From Oscillospiraceae bacterium (GTDB taxonomy: Bacteria > Bacillota > Clostridia > Oscillospirales > Ruminococcaceae), in the NCBI GenBank assembly GCA_900752435.1, contig CAADVD010000022.1, positions 8,391-72,390 on the forward strand: DNA of 64,000 bases. Reading direction: 5' to 3'. The position numbers were made by a program, and so were the translations under genes. Each line of letters starts with the position of its first letter. Positions within the stretch are counted from its first letter, which is position 1. The notes beneath the pieces were generated by a model that was given only the letters and a program-made list of their open reading frames with translations, was not told the origin of the DNA and ran no database searches. This document shows positions 1 through 6,963 of this stretch, piece after piece.

Positions 1-144
1 CCGACCAAGGTCACCAGAAGTGCGTTGCAGAATGCGGCTTCTGTGGCTTCCACCGTGCTGACCACGGAAAGCTTGGTTGCAGATATTCCGGAAGAAAATC
101 CGGCTCCGGCAATGCCGGCAGGCGGTATGGGCGGCATGTATTAA
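1..144 (+). CDS. groEL: Chaperonin GroEL, C-terminal end (partial)
   Basis: The first 47 codons in frame 1 encode the last residues of the 60-kDa chaperonin and end in TAA. The segment has the ALQNAASVA helix that precedes the disordered tail, and finishes with the GGMGGMY repeat typical of GroEL C-termini. GroEL folds proteins inside a double-ring ATP-driven cage in the cytosol. Only the tail is visible; the rest lies upstream of the window. A strong terminator follows, so this is the end of the groES-groEL operon. Identification is very secure despite the short length. Confidence 0.93.
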   Translation, partial: PTKVTRSALQNAASVASTVLTTESLVADIPEENPAPAMPAGGMGGMY

Positions 145-171
145 TCGCTGACTCATCGGATTTACAAATAG

Positions 172-208
172 AAAACTCCTCACCGCAAATAAGCGGTGAG
201 GAGTTTTT
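172..208 (+). terminator. Rho-independent terminator of groEL
   Basis: A 15-bp perfect stem (AAAACTCCTCACCGC / GCGGTGAGGAGTTTT) with a six-base loop is followed by a T-run. It lies 28 bases after the groEL stop. Confidence 0.93.
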
Positions 209-361
209 GCGCGCAGCGAGCTTTCATACGGAATACCATATTGCATCACCCTACTTCATTATAGTAGGGGTAAATACAAGCTGTAGACTTTATATAGTCT
301 CTATTATGAAAAAAGAAATCATGGTTTCCATCATTCACATACTGACCGCGTAATTACGCAG
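209..361. other. Intergenic stretch with two small palindromes, no gene
   Basis: No open frame with a ribosome binding site is seen here. Two short hairpins are visible: CCCTACT/AGTAGGG at 249-269 and AGACT/AGTCT at 286-301. Neither has a T-run. They may be remnants of a promoter region or a small RNA; I cannot decide. Confidence 0.4.
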
Positions 362-403
362 AAAAACCGCAGGCTGCATTTTAAGGTGCAGCTTGCGGTT
401 TTT
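362..403 (-). terminator. Terminator downstream of the flavodoxin operon
   Basis: The hairpin AAAAACCGCAGGCTGCA / TGCAGCTTGCGGTTTTT (with one mismatch) sits 18 bases beyond the flavodoxin stop. Both flanks are A/T runs, so it can work in both directions. Confidence 0.85.
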
Positions 404-420
404 CATAAGAAGGAAAACAC

Positions 421-852
421 TTAGCTCTGTGCCAATCCTGCGCCAAAGGCTTTGCATTCTTCGATTGCGCCGTCATCCGGTGCATCGTTGACAATCAATC
501 CTTCGCCGTTGTAGAGGGTTGCACCAGCGGCGGTTACGCGATCCTGCCAATCGCGCATCCATTGTCCGTCGCCCCAGCCATAGGAGCCGAACAGCGCTAC
601 GGTTTTTCCGGATAAGCTGGATTCAACGGAGGAGAAAAATGGTTCAAACTCATCTTCTTCCAGTACTTCTGCGCCCATAGCCGGACAGCCGAACGCTACC
701 TTGTCATAGGACGAGAGGGAAGCCGCGTCGAATTCCGAAACCGTGCAGACCTCGGCTTCGCATCCAGCGGACTGAATGCCTTCTCCAATGGCATTGGCCA
801 TAGCTTCGGTGTTGCCGGTGGCGCTCCAATACACAACTGCAATTTTACTCAT
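421..852 (-). CDS. Flavodoxin (short chain)
   Basis: A 143-residue FMN-binding electron carrier of the cytosol. The N-terminus has the beta strand KIAVVYW followed by the phosphate-binding loop SATGNT (residues 10-15), the hallmark of flavodoxins. Length matches short-chain members. The start is ATG at 852 after an AAGG ribosome site. It lies 31 bases downstream of a DUF3793 gene in the same orientation, and that operon is preceded by a promoter buried in DtxR-type operators. Flavodoxins classically replace ferredoxin when iron is scarce, so derepression under iron limitation is the natural inference. The electron donor and acceptor cannot be told from sequence. Confidence 0.92.
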   Translation of the reverse strand: MSKIAVVYWSATGNTEAMANAIGEGIQSAGCEAEVCTVSEFDAASLSSYDKVAFGCPAMGAEVLEEDEFEPFFSSVESSLSGKTVALFGSYGWGDGQWMRDWQDRVTAAGATLYNGEGLIVNDAPDDGAIEECKAFGAGLAQS

Positions 853-883
853 TGTACATCAACCTTTCTATACAGAATCCCTA

Positions 884-1456
884 TTAAGCGGATTCTAAAA
901 TCTGAAAAATGGTTTTTCCCCGACTAATTTGTTCACAAAAGCGATTGCGGCAATCGGTAAAGGAAGCAAACAATCGTTTTGCTTTTTGTTCATCGCCGTA
1001 TACCTTCCAATAGCCGGAGAACTTGAAGTTTTCCCCCTTACAGCGAATAAAGCCCACCACATCTTCAATGGGATAGCCCAAAAACAGGCCAATCTCATGC
1101 GGAAATTCCGTTCCCTGCTGAATGCGTTTGGCCAGCTCGGTCAGCAATTCCTCCAGCGATGCACCGGAGAGGTAACCGAATTGTGCAAGCAATGCCCGAT
1201 GTGCAGGCTGACGCAATTCGCCCTGTAATTTGGCCGGCCGATACACCAGCAGCAATGCCTTTTTCCGGCATTCACACAAAATCCGAATGCGCACATTTTT
1301 GGCAAGGGGAGAGCGATTGAACCGTGCAATTTCGGCGTGCAAATGCGGGATTTCCTGCTTGGACAAATTCATCAGATTGGCCGCTTTGATGTTCGCCAAA
1401 GTCGGCGCACAGTGAAAGGCCAGGAAAGAGTCCAGTGTGGAATGCGGCTGATGCAT
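884..1456 (-). CDS. DUF3793 family protein
   Basis: A 190-residue soluble protein that I recognise as DUF3793. This family in Clostridia is often found beside flavodoxin and ferrous-iron transport genes and has no established function. It starts with ATG after GGAGG. Visible traits are scattered Cys and His residues near the N-terminus (His-2, Cys-16, His-38) and a conserved-looking GYWKVYGDEQKAKRLF segment near the C-terminus. It is the first gene of an operon with flavodoxin, directly behind a promoter overlapped by two TTAG-N6-CTAA operators. Context suggests a role in iron limitation or heme/iron handling. No catalytic motif is recognised. Confidence 0.82.
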   Translation of the reverse strand: MHQPHSTLDSFLAFHCAPTLANIKAANLMNLSKQEIPHLHAEIARFNRSPLAKNVRIRILCECRKKALLLVYRPAKLQGELRQPAHRALLAQFGYLSGASLEELLTELAKRIQQGTEFPHEIGLFLGYPIEDVVGFIRCKGENFKFSGYWKVYGDEQKAKRLFASFTDCRNRFCEQISRGKTIFQILESA

Positions 1457-1499
1457 GGCAAGAAACCTCCAAATGATGGTGAATGGGGATGGAATAAAA

Positions 1500-1565
1500 A
1501 ATATGCAATTAAGTTAGTCAAAACTAACTTAATTGCATATTAGCATATGCTAACTTGTTTGTCAA
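1500..1565 (-). promoter_or_regulatory. Promoter of the DUF3793-flavodoxin operon with two DtxR-type operators
   Basis: Reading the minus strand, TTGACA (1565-1560), a 17-base spacer and TAATAT (1542-1537) form a near-consensus promoter. The palindrome TTAGCATATGCTAA (1540-1553) covers the spacer and -10. Directly downstream, 1500-1541 is an 18-bp perfect inverted repeat whose core is TTAG-TCAAAA-CTAA (1514-1527). Both match the TTAG-N6-CTAA core of DtxR/IdeR-type boxes, in classical repressor positions. Binding by either adjacent regulator is inferred. Confidence 0.82.
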
Positions 1566-1629
1566 GTGCTTTTTTGGAAATTTTCTGCGAAACAGATGCG
1601 GAGGAACAACATCTGTTTCGCATGCGGCA

Positions 1630-2013
1630 TCATTGGGCGTTTTTTAAGATGGCTTTGATGCGTTCAAACGATTCTTGACTGATGACATGTTCGATTTTGC
1701 AGGCATCCTGTGCCGCGACTTCTTCAGAAACATGCAATTGTGTGACCAAAAATTCTGTGAGAAGCACGTGGCGTTCGTATACTTGGCTGGCCTTTTCCAG
1801 TCCGACGTCGGTCAGTTCAATCATACTGGCCGGACTGATGGTGATGAAGCCGCCGCTTTTGAGGATGGACATGGCGCGGCTGACGCTGGGTTTGCTGAAA
1901 TTTAGTTCGTTGGCAATGTCCACTGCACGCACGTCGCCGTTTCGATTTTTTAAGATCAGGATTGTCTCCAAGTAATTTTCTCCGGATTCCTGAATTTGCT
2001 TCAAAACAATCAC
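1630..2013 (-). CDS. DtxR/MntR-family metal-dependent transcriptional regulator (first copy)
   Basis: A 127-residue protein with an N-terminal winged helix (EDYLETI-like start ENYLETILIL, recognition helix around SKPSVSRAMSIL) followed by the dimerisation/metal-binding domain with ERHVLLTEFL and the AQDACKIEHVIS motif. In DtxR/MntR proteins this domain carries the Cys/Glu/His metal ligands. There is no C-terminal SH3-like domain, so it resembles the short MntR type. Metal-loaded members repress iron or manganese uptake genes. The start shown is GTG at 2013. A TTG at 2004 is better spaced from AAGGTGAT and is an alternative. Its own promoter has matching operators, implying autoregulation. Confidence 0.9.
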   Translation of the reverse strand: MIVLKQIQESGENYLETILILKNRNGDVRAVDIANELNFSKPSVSRAMSILKSGGFITISPASMIELTDVGLEKASQVYERHVLLTEFLVTQLHVSEEVAAQDACKIEHVISQESFERIKAILKNAQ

Positions 2014-2031
2014 CTTTTCTATCGTAATTTT

Positions 2032-2093
2032 AAATTAGCTATTGCTAATTTGTCTATGCTAACTATCATAACACTTTAGTTAGCAATATGCAA
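2032..2093 (-). promoter_or_regulatory. Promoter of the first DtxR-type gene with operators
   Basis: On the minus strand TTGCAT (2093-2088), 17 bases and TATGAT (2070-2065) form the promoter. Downstream of the expected start, AAATTAGC-TATT-GCTAATTT (2032-2051) contains TTAG-N6-CTAA (2035-2048). A degenerate copy, TTAGCAATATGCAA (2080-2093), overlaps the -35. Confidence 0.78.
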
Positions 2094-2110
2094 CTAGTTT
2101 TTAAAAAAGA

Positions 2111-2160
2111 TTGAAAAAATTTTTGGATGTGTTATAATAAATATAGTTAGCATGTCCTAA
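2111..2160 (+). promoter_or_regulatory. Promoter of the membrane/HMA gene with DtxR-type operator
   Basis: TTGAAA (2111-2116), a 16-base spacer and TATAAT (2133-2138). The operator TTAG-CATGTC-CTAA (2147-2160, extended to GTTAGCATGTCCTAAC) lies on the expected transcription start. It diverges from the first DtxR-type gene. Confidence 0.8.
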
Positions 2161-2188
2161 CGAAAAACGAAAAGAAGGACGGGTTGTT

Positions 2189-2557
2189 GTGGGTACGATT
2201 ATCATTTGCATCTTGATTTTATTGCTTGCCGTTTTTTCCATAAAGAGCTATTGCAAAAAGCTGTCGCAGGGATGCTGCGGAGCAGAAGGGGACGGAACTG
2301 AGAAGCGTTTGCGCAAGAAAAAAACAGCTCAGCAGGCAGACTGGTACACCTTTGAGCTGGGGATTGAGGGAATGGTTTGCAAAAATTGCGCTATCCGCGT
2401 AGAAAATGCGTTCAACCGTTTGGACGATGTTTGGGCGAAAGTCAATTTGTCGAATCATATCGCGTTGGTGCAAACCAAAGAAAAATTGCCCGAAACGCAG
2501 CTTCGGGCAATTGTACGGGAGGCCGGCTATCGAGTGACCTCCATCAGTGAAAAATGA
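2189..2557 (+). CDS. Membrane-anchored heavy-metal-associated (HMA) domain protein, FeoB-associated Cys-rich type N-terminus
   Basis: A 122-residue protein with two parts. Residues 1-20 are one hydrophobic helix followed by Cys-22 and a Cys-Cys pair (29-30), like the small FeoB-associated cysteine-rich membrane proteins. Residues 52-122 form an HMA fold with GMVCKNC (ligand cysteines 64 and 67), as in CopZ-type metal chaperones. Translation starts at GTG (2189) after AAGGA. Its promoter carries a DtxR-type operator, so it likely handles a transition metal under deficiency. The cysteines suggest metal transfer at the membrane. The specific metal is not evident. No feoA/feoB is in the window. 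Confidence 0.8.
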   Translation: MGTIIICILILLLAVFSIKSYCKKLSQGCCGAEGDGTEKRLRKKKTAQQADWYTFELGIEGMVCKNCAIRVENAFNRLDDVWAKVNLSNHIALVQTKEKLPETQLRAIVREAGYRVTSISEK

Positions 2558-2562
2558 GAACG

Positions 2563-2605
2563 AAACAACAAAACAGCCGTCATTGCGACGGCTGTTTTGT
2601 TGTTT
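2563..2605. terminator. Bidirectional terminator between the HMA gene and the second DtxR-type gene
   Basis: A 19-bp perfect stem (arms 2563-2581 and 2587-2605, core CAAAACAGCCGTC) with a five-base loop and A/T flanks on both sides. It begins five bases after the HMA gene stop and overlaps the last codons of the convergent regulator gene. Confidence 0.9.
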
Positions 2606-2972
2606 GAGAAAATCGCACCATCAGCTTGGTAATTTTTTCAGTGCTTTCTTCCGAAAGGCCGCACAGGCACGAAATGGCGTCCTGACGGGCAACATCCAGC
2701 GGCACATGCAGACAGCGATGAAAAAATTCATACAGAATGGTGTATTTGGTAAACAGTTGGTTGGCTTCGGAGATGCCGGATGGCGTGAGATAAATTTCGC
2801 CGTACCGCTCCTGTTCGATCAAGTCCTGTTTCAGAAGACGGCGAAGCATTTTCACCACACTGGAACGCGATACGCTGAGTGCGTTTGCCAAATCAATGGA
2901 ACGCACCGGTTTGCCCTCATGGCTGAGAATATAGATGTGCAGCAGACTGCGTTTTTCGGAGTGTGTCAGCAT
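2580..2972 (-). CDS. DtxR/MntR-family transcriptional regulator (second copy)
   Basis: A 130-residue paralogue of the regulator at 1630-2013. It has a winged helix with DLANALSVSRSSVVKMLRRL and a metal-binding half (YTILYEFFHRCLHVPLDVARQDAISCLCGLSEES), where the ARQDA-x4-C-x2-C order resembles the AQDACKIEHV segment of the first copy. The C-terminus ends in a terminator stem. ATG at 2972 follows GGAG. Its promoter also has a TTAG-N6-CTAA site. Two similar regulators flanking the same small regulon suggest division of labour (for example Fe versus Mn) or recent duplication. The ligand metal cannot be read from sequence. Confidence 0.87.
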   Translation of the reverse strand: MLTHSEKRSLLHIYILSHEGKPVRSIDLANALSVSRSSVVKMLRRLLKQDLIEQERYGEIYLTPSGISEANQLFTKYTILYEFFHRCLHVPLDVARQDAISCLCGLSEESTEKITKLMVRFSQTTKQPSQ

Positions 2973-3018
2973 TCTCGTCTCCTTTGTACAATGTGTGACA
3001 GTGGATAAATCTTATGAG

Positions 3019-3064
3019 TTAGTTGTTGCTAATTTAAAATACCATGGTTTTAGCAGTTTGTCAA
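3019..3064 (-). promoter_or_regulatory. Promoter of the second DtxR-type gene with operator
   Basis: Minus strand: TTGACA (3064-3059), 17 bases, TATTTT (3041-3036). The operator TTAG-TTGTTG-CTAA (3019-3032) sits on the expected start site. Confidence 0.8.
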
Positions 3065-3173
3065 GATTGAAAATGTTAAACACGGAGTAAAGAAGTTGAG
3101 TCGTGTTGCTTTTGGTATTTTCACAAAAAATGATACCAATCATTCAACCTTTTCACAACATAGAATTTTGGGG

Positions 3174-3202
3174 TTGAAGAATACGGAAAGCTGCGGTAAA
3201 AT
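3174..3202 (+). promoter_or_regulatory. Promoter of the RDAC-like/larE pair
   Basis: TTGAAG (3174-3179), a 17-base spacer and TAAAAT (3197-3202), 40 bases upstream of the start codon at 3243. Confidence 0.65.
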
Positions 3203-3242
3203 AAAGGGAACTCAATCAATTGCAAATCAATTAGGAGGAATT

Positions 3243-3476
3243 ATGGGTATTGTATCCTTTCAAATGATCGCTCAATTGAATGAACAGCTGCGCGTCTATG
3301 GCGTACAGCTCAAGCTGCGTGATGCGTGCGGCAGTCAACTGATTTCCATTCGCACACCGGACGGGGAAAAGCCGGAACACATCGAATCGGCTGCTTATGA
3401 ATGCATCGAGCGGTACTTCAAACATCATTTTATGGAGATTTCCTACAACGATACCAAAACCACTTTTATGGTATAG
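3243..3476 (+). CDS. Small conserved protein, RDAC family-like
   Basis: A 77-residue protein starting at ATG 3243 after AGGAGG. An in-frame extension back to 3096 has no ribosome site and would overlap the promoter. It contains LKLRDACGSQLISIRT, so it fits the small RDAC-named family of Clostridia; no biochemical function is known to me. It is acidic at the C-terminus, soluble, and has no signal peptide. The gene lies 13 bases upstream of larE and is probably co-transcribed, which hints at a role with LarE (sulfur or nickel cofactor chemistry), but this is only guilt by association. Confidence 0.7.
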   Translation: MGIVSFQMIAQLNEQLRVYGVQLKLRDACGSQLISIRTPDGEKPEHIESAAYECIERYFKHHFMEISYNDTKTTFMV

Positions 3477-3489
3477 GCAGGAGGAGAGC

Positions 3490-4242
3490 ATGAATCTGTC
3501 CGCGTTTTTTGAGCAAAATCCAAGAGCCGCTGTGGCGTTTTCCGGTGGTGTGGATTCGGCCTATTTGTTGTATGCGGCGAAGCAAAGCGGCTGTGACGTG
3601 CACGCTTACTTTGTCAAATCGCCGTTCCAGCCGCAGTTTGAATTGGAAGATGCCATGCGTTTCGCCAACGAATGGGGGATACCGCTGTCGGTGCTGAAGG
3701 TGGATGTTCTTGCCTGCGAGAAGATCGCACAAAACGATGCTCGGCGCTGTTATTACTGCAAGCGTTTCCTGTTCAGCCGCTTGCTCCAAGCCGCCAAGGC
3801 CGATGGCTATTCGATTCTGCTTGACGGCACCAACGCCTCCGACGATGCGGCCGACCGGCCGGGTATGCAGGCGCTCCGAGAACTGTCCATTCGTTCGCCG
3901 CTTCGGGAATGTGGTCTGACCAAAGCGGACATTCGCGCCCGCTCCCAAACGGCCGGACTGTTTACGCACGACAAACCGGCTTACGCCTGTCTGGCCACTC
4001 GCGTGCCTACGGGGATGCGCATTACTCCGACTGCTTTGGCGCAGGTGGAGCATGCGGAAGCCGCCCTGTTTGCCATGGGCTTTACTGATTTTCGGGTACG
4101 TTTGCTGTCGTCCGGCGGCGCCAAACTGCAATTGCCCCAAGCGCAGATGGTGCAGGCGCTGAACCGGCGCAAAGAGATTTTGGCGGCGCTGGAACCGGAG
4201 GTAGGGGAGGTTTTGCTGGATTTGAAGGCAAGGGGCGATTAG
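3490..4242 (+). CDS. larE: ATP-dependent sacrificial sulfur transferase LarE
   Basis: A 250-residue PP-loop ATPase. SGGVDS (residues 18-23) is the adenylating PP motif. The family inserts sulfur into pyridinium-3,5-biscarboxylate mononucleotide on the way to the nickel-pincer cofactor of lactate racemase-type enzymes. Cys-167 in KPAYACLATRVP aligns by motif with the sulfur-donating cysteine. Cys-87 and Cys-90 (RRCYYC) give a three-cysteine set like LarE forms that bind an iron-sulfur cluster. Start is ATG 3490 after AGGAGG. No larA, larB or larC is nearby, so the client enzyme must be elsewhere or the protein serves another sulfur transfer. Confidence 0.88.
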   Translation: MNLSAFFEQNPRAAVAFSGGVDSAYLLYAAKQSGCDVHAYFVKSPFQPQFELEDAMRFANEWGIPLSVLKVDVLACEKIAQNDARRCYYCKRFLFSRLLQAAKADGYSILLDGTNASDDAADRPGMQALRELSIRSPLRECGLTKADIRARSQTAGLFTHDKPAYACLATRVPTGMRITPTALAQVEHAEAALFAMGFTDFRVRLLSSGGAKLQLPQAQMVQALNRRKEILAALEPEVGEVLLDLKARGD

Positions 4243-4245
4243 CCT

Positions 4246-4274
4246 TTGACACCTTGCAGTATTTGTAGTACACT
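4246..4274 (+). promoter_or_regulatory. Promoter of the esterase gene
   Basis: TTGACA (4246-4251), a 17-base spacer, TACACT (4269-4274). It starts four bases after the larE stop. Confidence 0.75.
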
Positions 4275-4325
4275 GAACATACGATCGCATTCACTTTTTA
4301 GATTTCAGCATAGGAGGACAGCCTT

Positions 4326-5105
4326 ATGGCTATTTTTACCGGAACCATCAAATCCAATGTACTCGATATGAAAACCAAGCTTACCATTGTTACCCCACAG
4401 GAAATTTTTGACGTAGATGAAACCTGCAAGGTCGTTTATCTCCTGCACGGTATGTCCGATGACTGCGGTGATTGGCATGCTAATGCCCAATTGACCTTGC
4501 TTTCCAATGCCTACAACGTGATCTTTATTCTTCCTGAGGTTCAGCGGAGTTTCTATACCAATATGTACTACGGTCTGAACTATTTTACCTACATTGTCGA
4601 TGAGCTTCCGAAAATTTGTCAGAAGGTGTTCAACATTTCCTCCAAACGCGAAGATACCTACGTCATGGGTTTGTCGATGGGCGGCTACGGGGCGCTCAAA
4701 TGCGCATTGTCTCGTCCGGAGCAGTATGCCGGATGCGGCGCATTTTCTGCCGCGTGCAGTTTAGCCGATTGTGTGGATTTGTGCAATCCGGGGCAGTACC
4801 GCGAATTTCAGGCGGTGTTCGGTCCCGATCTGGAACTGCTGGAAGAAAATGAAGTGATGAACATCGCCAAAGAGTGTCAGCACAGCGCGGTGAAGCCGGA
4901 AATTTTTATGACCTGCGGAACCGAAGACTTCATCCACAACCAAAGCGTAAAATTCCGCGACTTCATGAAAGACATCGACATTCCGTACATCTATCAGGAA
5001 TGGTCGGGCATTCACGAGTGGTACTTCTGGAATAAGTCGCTTCATTTAGCCTGCGACCATTTCTTTAAGCGTGTAACTGAGGAAAATTACTGCAACGTGA
5101 AATAA
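4326..5105 (+). CDS. Esterase, alpha/beta-hydrolase (esterase D / tributyrin esterase type)
   Basis: A 259-residue cytosolic serine esterase. The nucleophile elbow GLSMGGYG places Ser-117. The oxyanion-hole region is LLHGMSDD (39-46). A later TEDF and GIHEW supply the likely Asp and His of the triad. This layout matches the putative-esterase family that includes tributyrin esterase EstA and S-formylglutathione hydrolases. There is no signal peptide. ATG follows AGGAGG, and the gene has its own promoter at 4246. Short-chain acyl or acetyl esters are the likely substrates. It lies 18 bases before rarA, so partial co-transcription is possible. Confidence 0.87.
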   Translation: MAIFTGTIKSNVLDMKTKLTIVTPQEIFDVDETCKVVYLLHGMSDDCGDWHANAQLTLLSNAYNVIFILPEVQRSFYTNMYYGLNYFTYIVDELPKICQKVFNISSKREDTYVMGLSMGGYGALKCALSRPEQYAGCGAFSAACSLADCVDLCNPGQYREFQAVFGPDLELLEENEVMNIAKECQHSAVKPEIFMTCGTEDFIHNQSVKFRDFMKDIDIPYIYQEWSGIHEWYFWNKSLHLACDHFFKRVTEENYCNVK

Positions 5106-5123
5106 CTGTACAGGAGGAGTAGT

Positions 5124-6398
5124 ATGGCATCCCCGCTTGCGGACCGCATCCGCCCGCAGGAGCTGTCCGACGTAGTGGGGCAGACGCATTTGCTGGGCAA
5201 AGGCAAGGTCCTTCAAACCATCATTGACAGCGGTCAGATTCCGAACATGATTTTTTACGGGCCGTCCGGCGTCGGCAAAACGACCTTGGCGCGCATCATT
5301 GCGTCCAAAACGAACAAGCGTCTGTTCAAGCTCAACGGCACGTCCGCTTCCACCGCCGACATCAAGGACATCATCGGGCAGGTGGACACCATTGCATCCT
5401 ACAATGGTATTCTGCTGTATCTCGACGAAATCCAGTATTTGAATAAGAAACAACAGCAGTCCTTGCTGGAGCACATCGAAAACGGCGACATTACGCTGAT
5501 TGCATCCACAACGGAAAACCCCTATTTTTATATTTATAATGCCATTCTCAGCCGGAGCACGGTGTTTGAATTCAAACCGGTTGCGCCGGAGGAGGTAGAA
5601 AAAGCGGTTCGCCGCGCTTTTTCCATGATGGAACAGGAAATGGGCGTGACGCTCACACTGGAAGAGGGCGTACCGGCTTATATTGCGCGCAATTGCGGCG
5701 GCGATGTGCGCAAATCGCTCAACACGGTCGAGCTGTGTGCGCTGGCAAGCAGCATGGTGTCCCCGACTGAGCGAACGGTTTCGATGCAATTGGCCGGTGA
5801 ATTGGCGCAGAAGAGCAACATGCGCTATGACCGCGACGGGGACGAGCATTACGATTTGCTGTCCGCTTTGCAAAAGTCGATTCGCGGTTCGGATGCGAAT
5901 GCGGCGGTGCACTATCTGGCACGTTTGCTGGAAGCGGGTGATTTGCTGTCACCGTGCCGCCGTCTGCTGGTGATTGCCTGTGAGGACATCGGTTTGGCAT
6001 ATCCGCAGGCGATTGCCATTGTCAAGGCGTGCGTGGACAGTGCGGTTCAGCTTGGCTTGCCGGAAGCGCGCATTCCGTTGGCGGAAGCGGCTGTGTTGTT
6101 AGCAACTGCACCGAAGTCCAACAGCGCTTATATGGCAATCAACCGCGCTGCGCAGGATGTCCGTGCCGGAAAGGGCAAAGGTTTTCCGCGTCAGCTTCAA
6201 AACAAGCATTATGACGGCGCGGACGCCAAGGTTAAGGGACAGAACTATTTGTATCCCCATGATTTTCCGCATCACTATGTCGAACAGCAGTATTTGCCGG
6301 ATGATATTCGGAATGAAGTATACTACGAATTCGGCGAGAATAAAACGGAACAGGCGGCACGGGCTTATTGGGAAAAAATCAAGAAGCCAACGGAATAG
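5124..6398 (+). CDS. rarA: Replication-associated recombination protein A (RarA/MgsA)
   Basis: A 424-residue AAA+ ATPase related to clamp-loader subunits. It has Walker A GPSGVGKTT near residue 49, Walker B LYLDEIQ near 100, and a sensor STTENP. The C-terminal MgsA tetramerisation domain includes ARAKGKG-like and PKSNSAYMAI segments. It acts at stalled forks and unwinds duplex ends in family members. Start ATG 5124 has AGGAGG seven bases upstream. Length matches the family. Confidence 0.95.
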   Translation: MASPLADRIRPQELSDVVGQTHLLGKGKVLQTIIDSGQIPNMIFYGPSGVGKTTLARIIASKTNKRLFKLNGTSASTADIKDIIGQVDTIASYNGILLYLDEIQYLNKKQQQSLLEHIENGDITLIASTTENPYFYIYNAILSRSTVFEFKPVAPEEVEKAVRRAFSMMEQEMGVTLTLEEGVPAYIARNCGGDVRKSLNTVELCALASSMVSPTERTVSMQLAGELAQKSNMRYDRDGDEHYDLLSALQKSIRGSDANAAVHYLARLLEAGDLLSPCRRLLVIACEDIGLAYPQAIAIVKACVDSAVQLGLPEARIPLAEAAVLLATAPKSNSAYMAINRAAQDVRAGKGKGFPRQLQNKHYDGADAKVKGQNYLYPHDFPHHYVEQQYLPDDIRNEVYYEFGENKTEQAARAYWEKIKKPTE

Positions 6399-6531
6399 AA
6401 CCAATCCGTTTAAAAAATGCTCCTGATTTTTTCTATGATATCCGTCTCGATTTTCTTTATGAATGTGTTATGCTCATTTTTTTGTGCTATAATACAAGTG
6501 TTTTAGTGCTTAAACAGATGAGAGGTGCCCT

Positions 6532-6900
6532 ATGGAAAACACCATCCAGGATATCGAACGATTGAAGTTGGAATTTCAGCGATGTCAAAAAATATTTACT
6601 GCATTGGGTGACGAAACAAGGCAGTACCTGCTTTGCATGATGCTGAGCGGTCCATGCGGCGGCAGCCGTGTTGTGGATCTTGCAGCGAGAACCAATTTAT
6701 CAAGACCTGCCATATCGCATCATATGCAAATACTGAAGGATGCGGGTATCGTCCAGTCACGCAAGGAGGGCACCTTGATTTATTACTACTTGGATCCGCA
6801 GGATGGCGAAATTGAAGAGATGATTCGTCTTTTTACAGACATTCAGCGGATTATGAACCATGCGCCGGATCGGAGTGAAAGCGGTGCAAACACAGAATGA
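6532..6900 (+). CDS. ArsR/SmtB-family transcriptional regulator
   Basis: A 122-residue winged-helix protein with the ArsR signature: ALGDETRQYLL near residue 24, then RTNLSRPAISHHMQILKDAGIV as recognition helix and wing, then EGTLIYYYL. The usual metal-site CxC in helix 3 is absent, so it may sense something else or use other ligands. A TATAAT -10 (6488-6493) lies 38 bases upstream. It is followed after 63 bases by a nitroreductase in the same direction and then urease. It may regulate the nitroreductase. A link to urease is not shown by sequence. Confidence 0.9.
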   Translation: MENTIQDIERLKLEFQRCQKIFTALGDETRQYLLCMMLSGPCGGSRVVDLAARTNLSRPAISHHMQILKDAGIVQSRKEGTLIYYYLDPQDGEIEEMIRLFTDIQRIMNHAPDRSESGANTE

Positions 6901-6963
6901 GTGAGCGCTGAGACAGGCAGATGCCAATTCTTTGGATGATTTCAACGAATGGAGGAAACGAAT

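Noticed and set aside
5046..5912. 288-codon minus-strand frame opposite rarA
   Set aside because: Antisense shadow of a clear AAA+ gene; composition is His/Arg-rich as expected for mirror frames.
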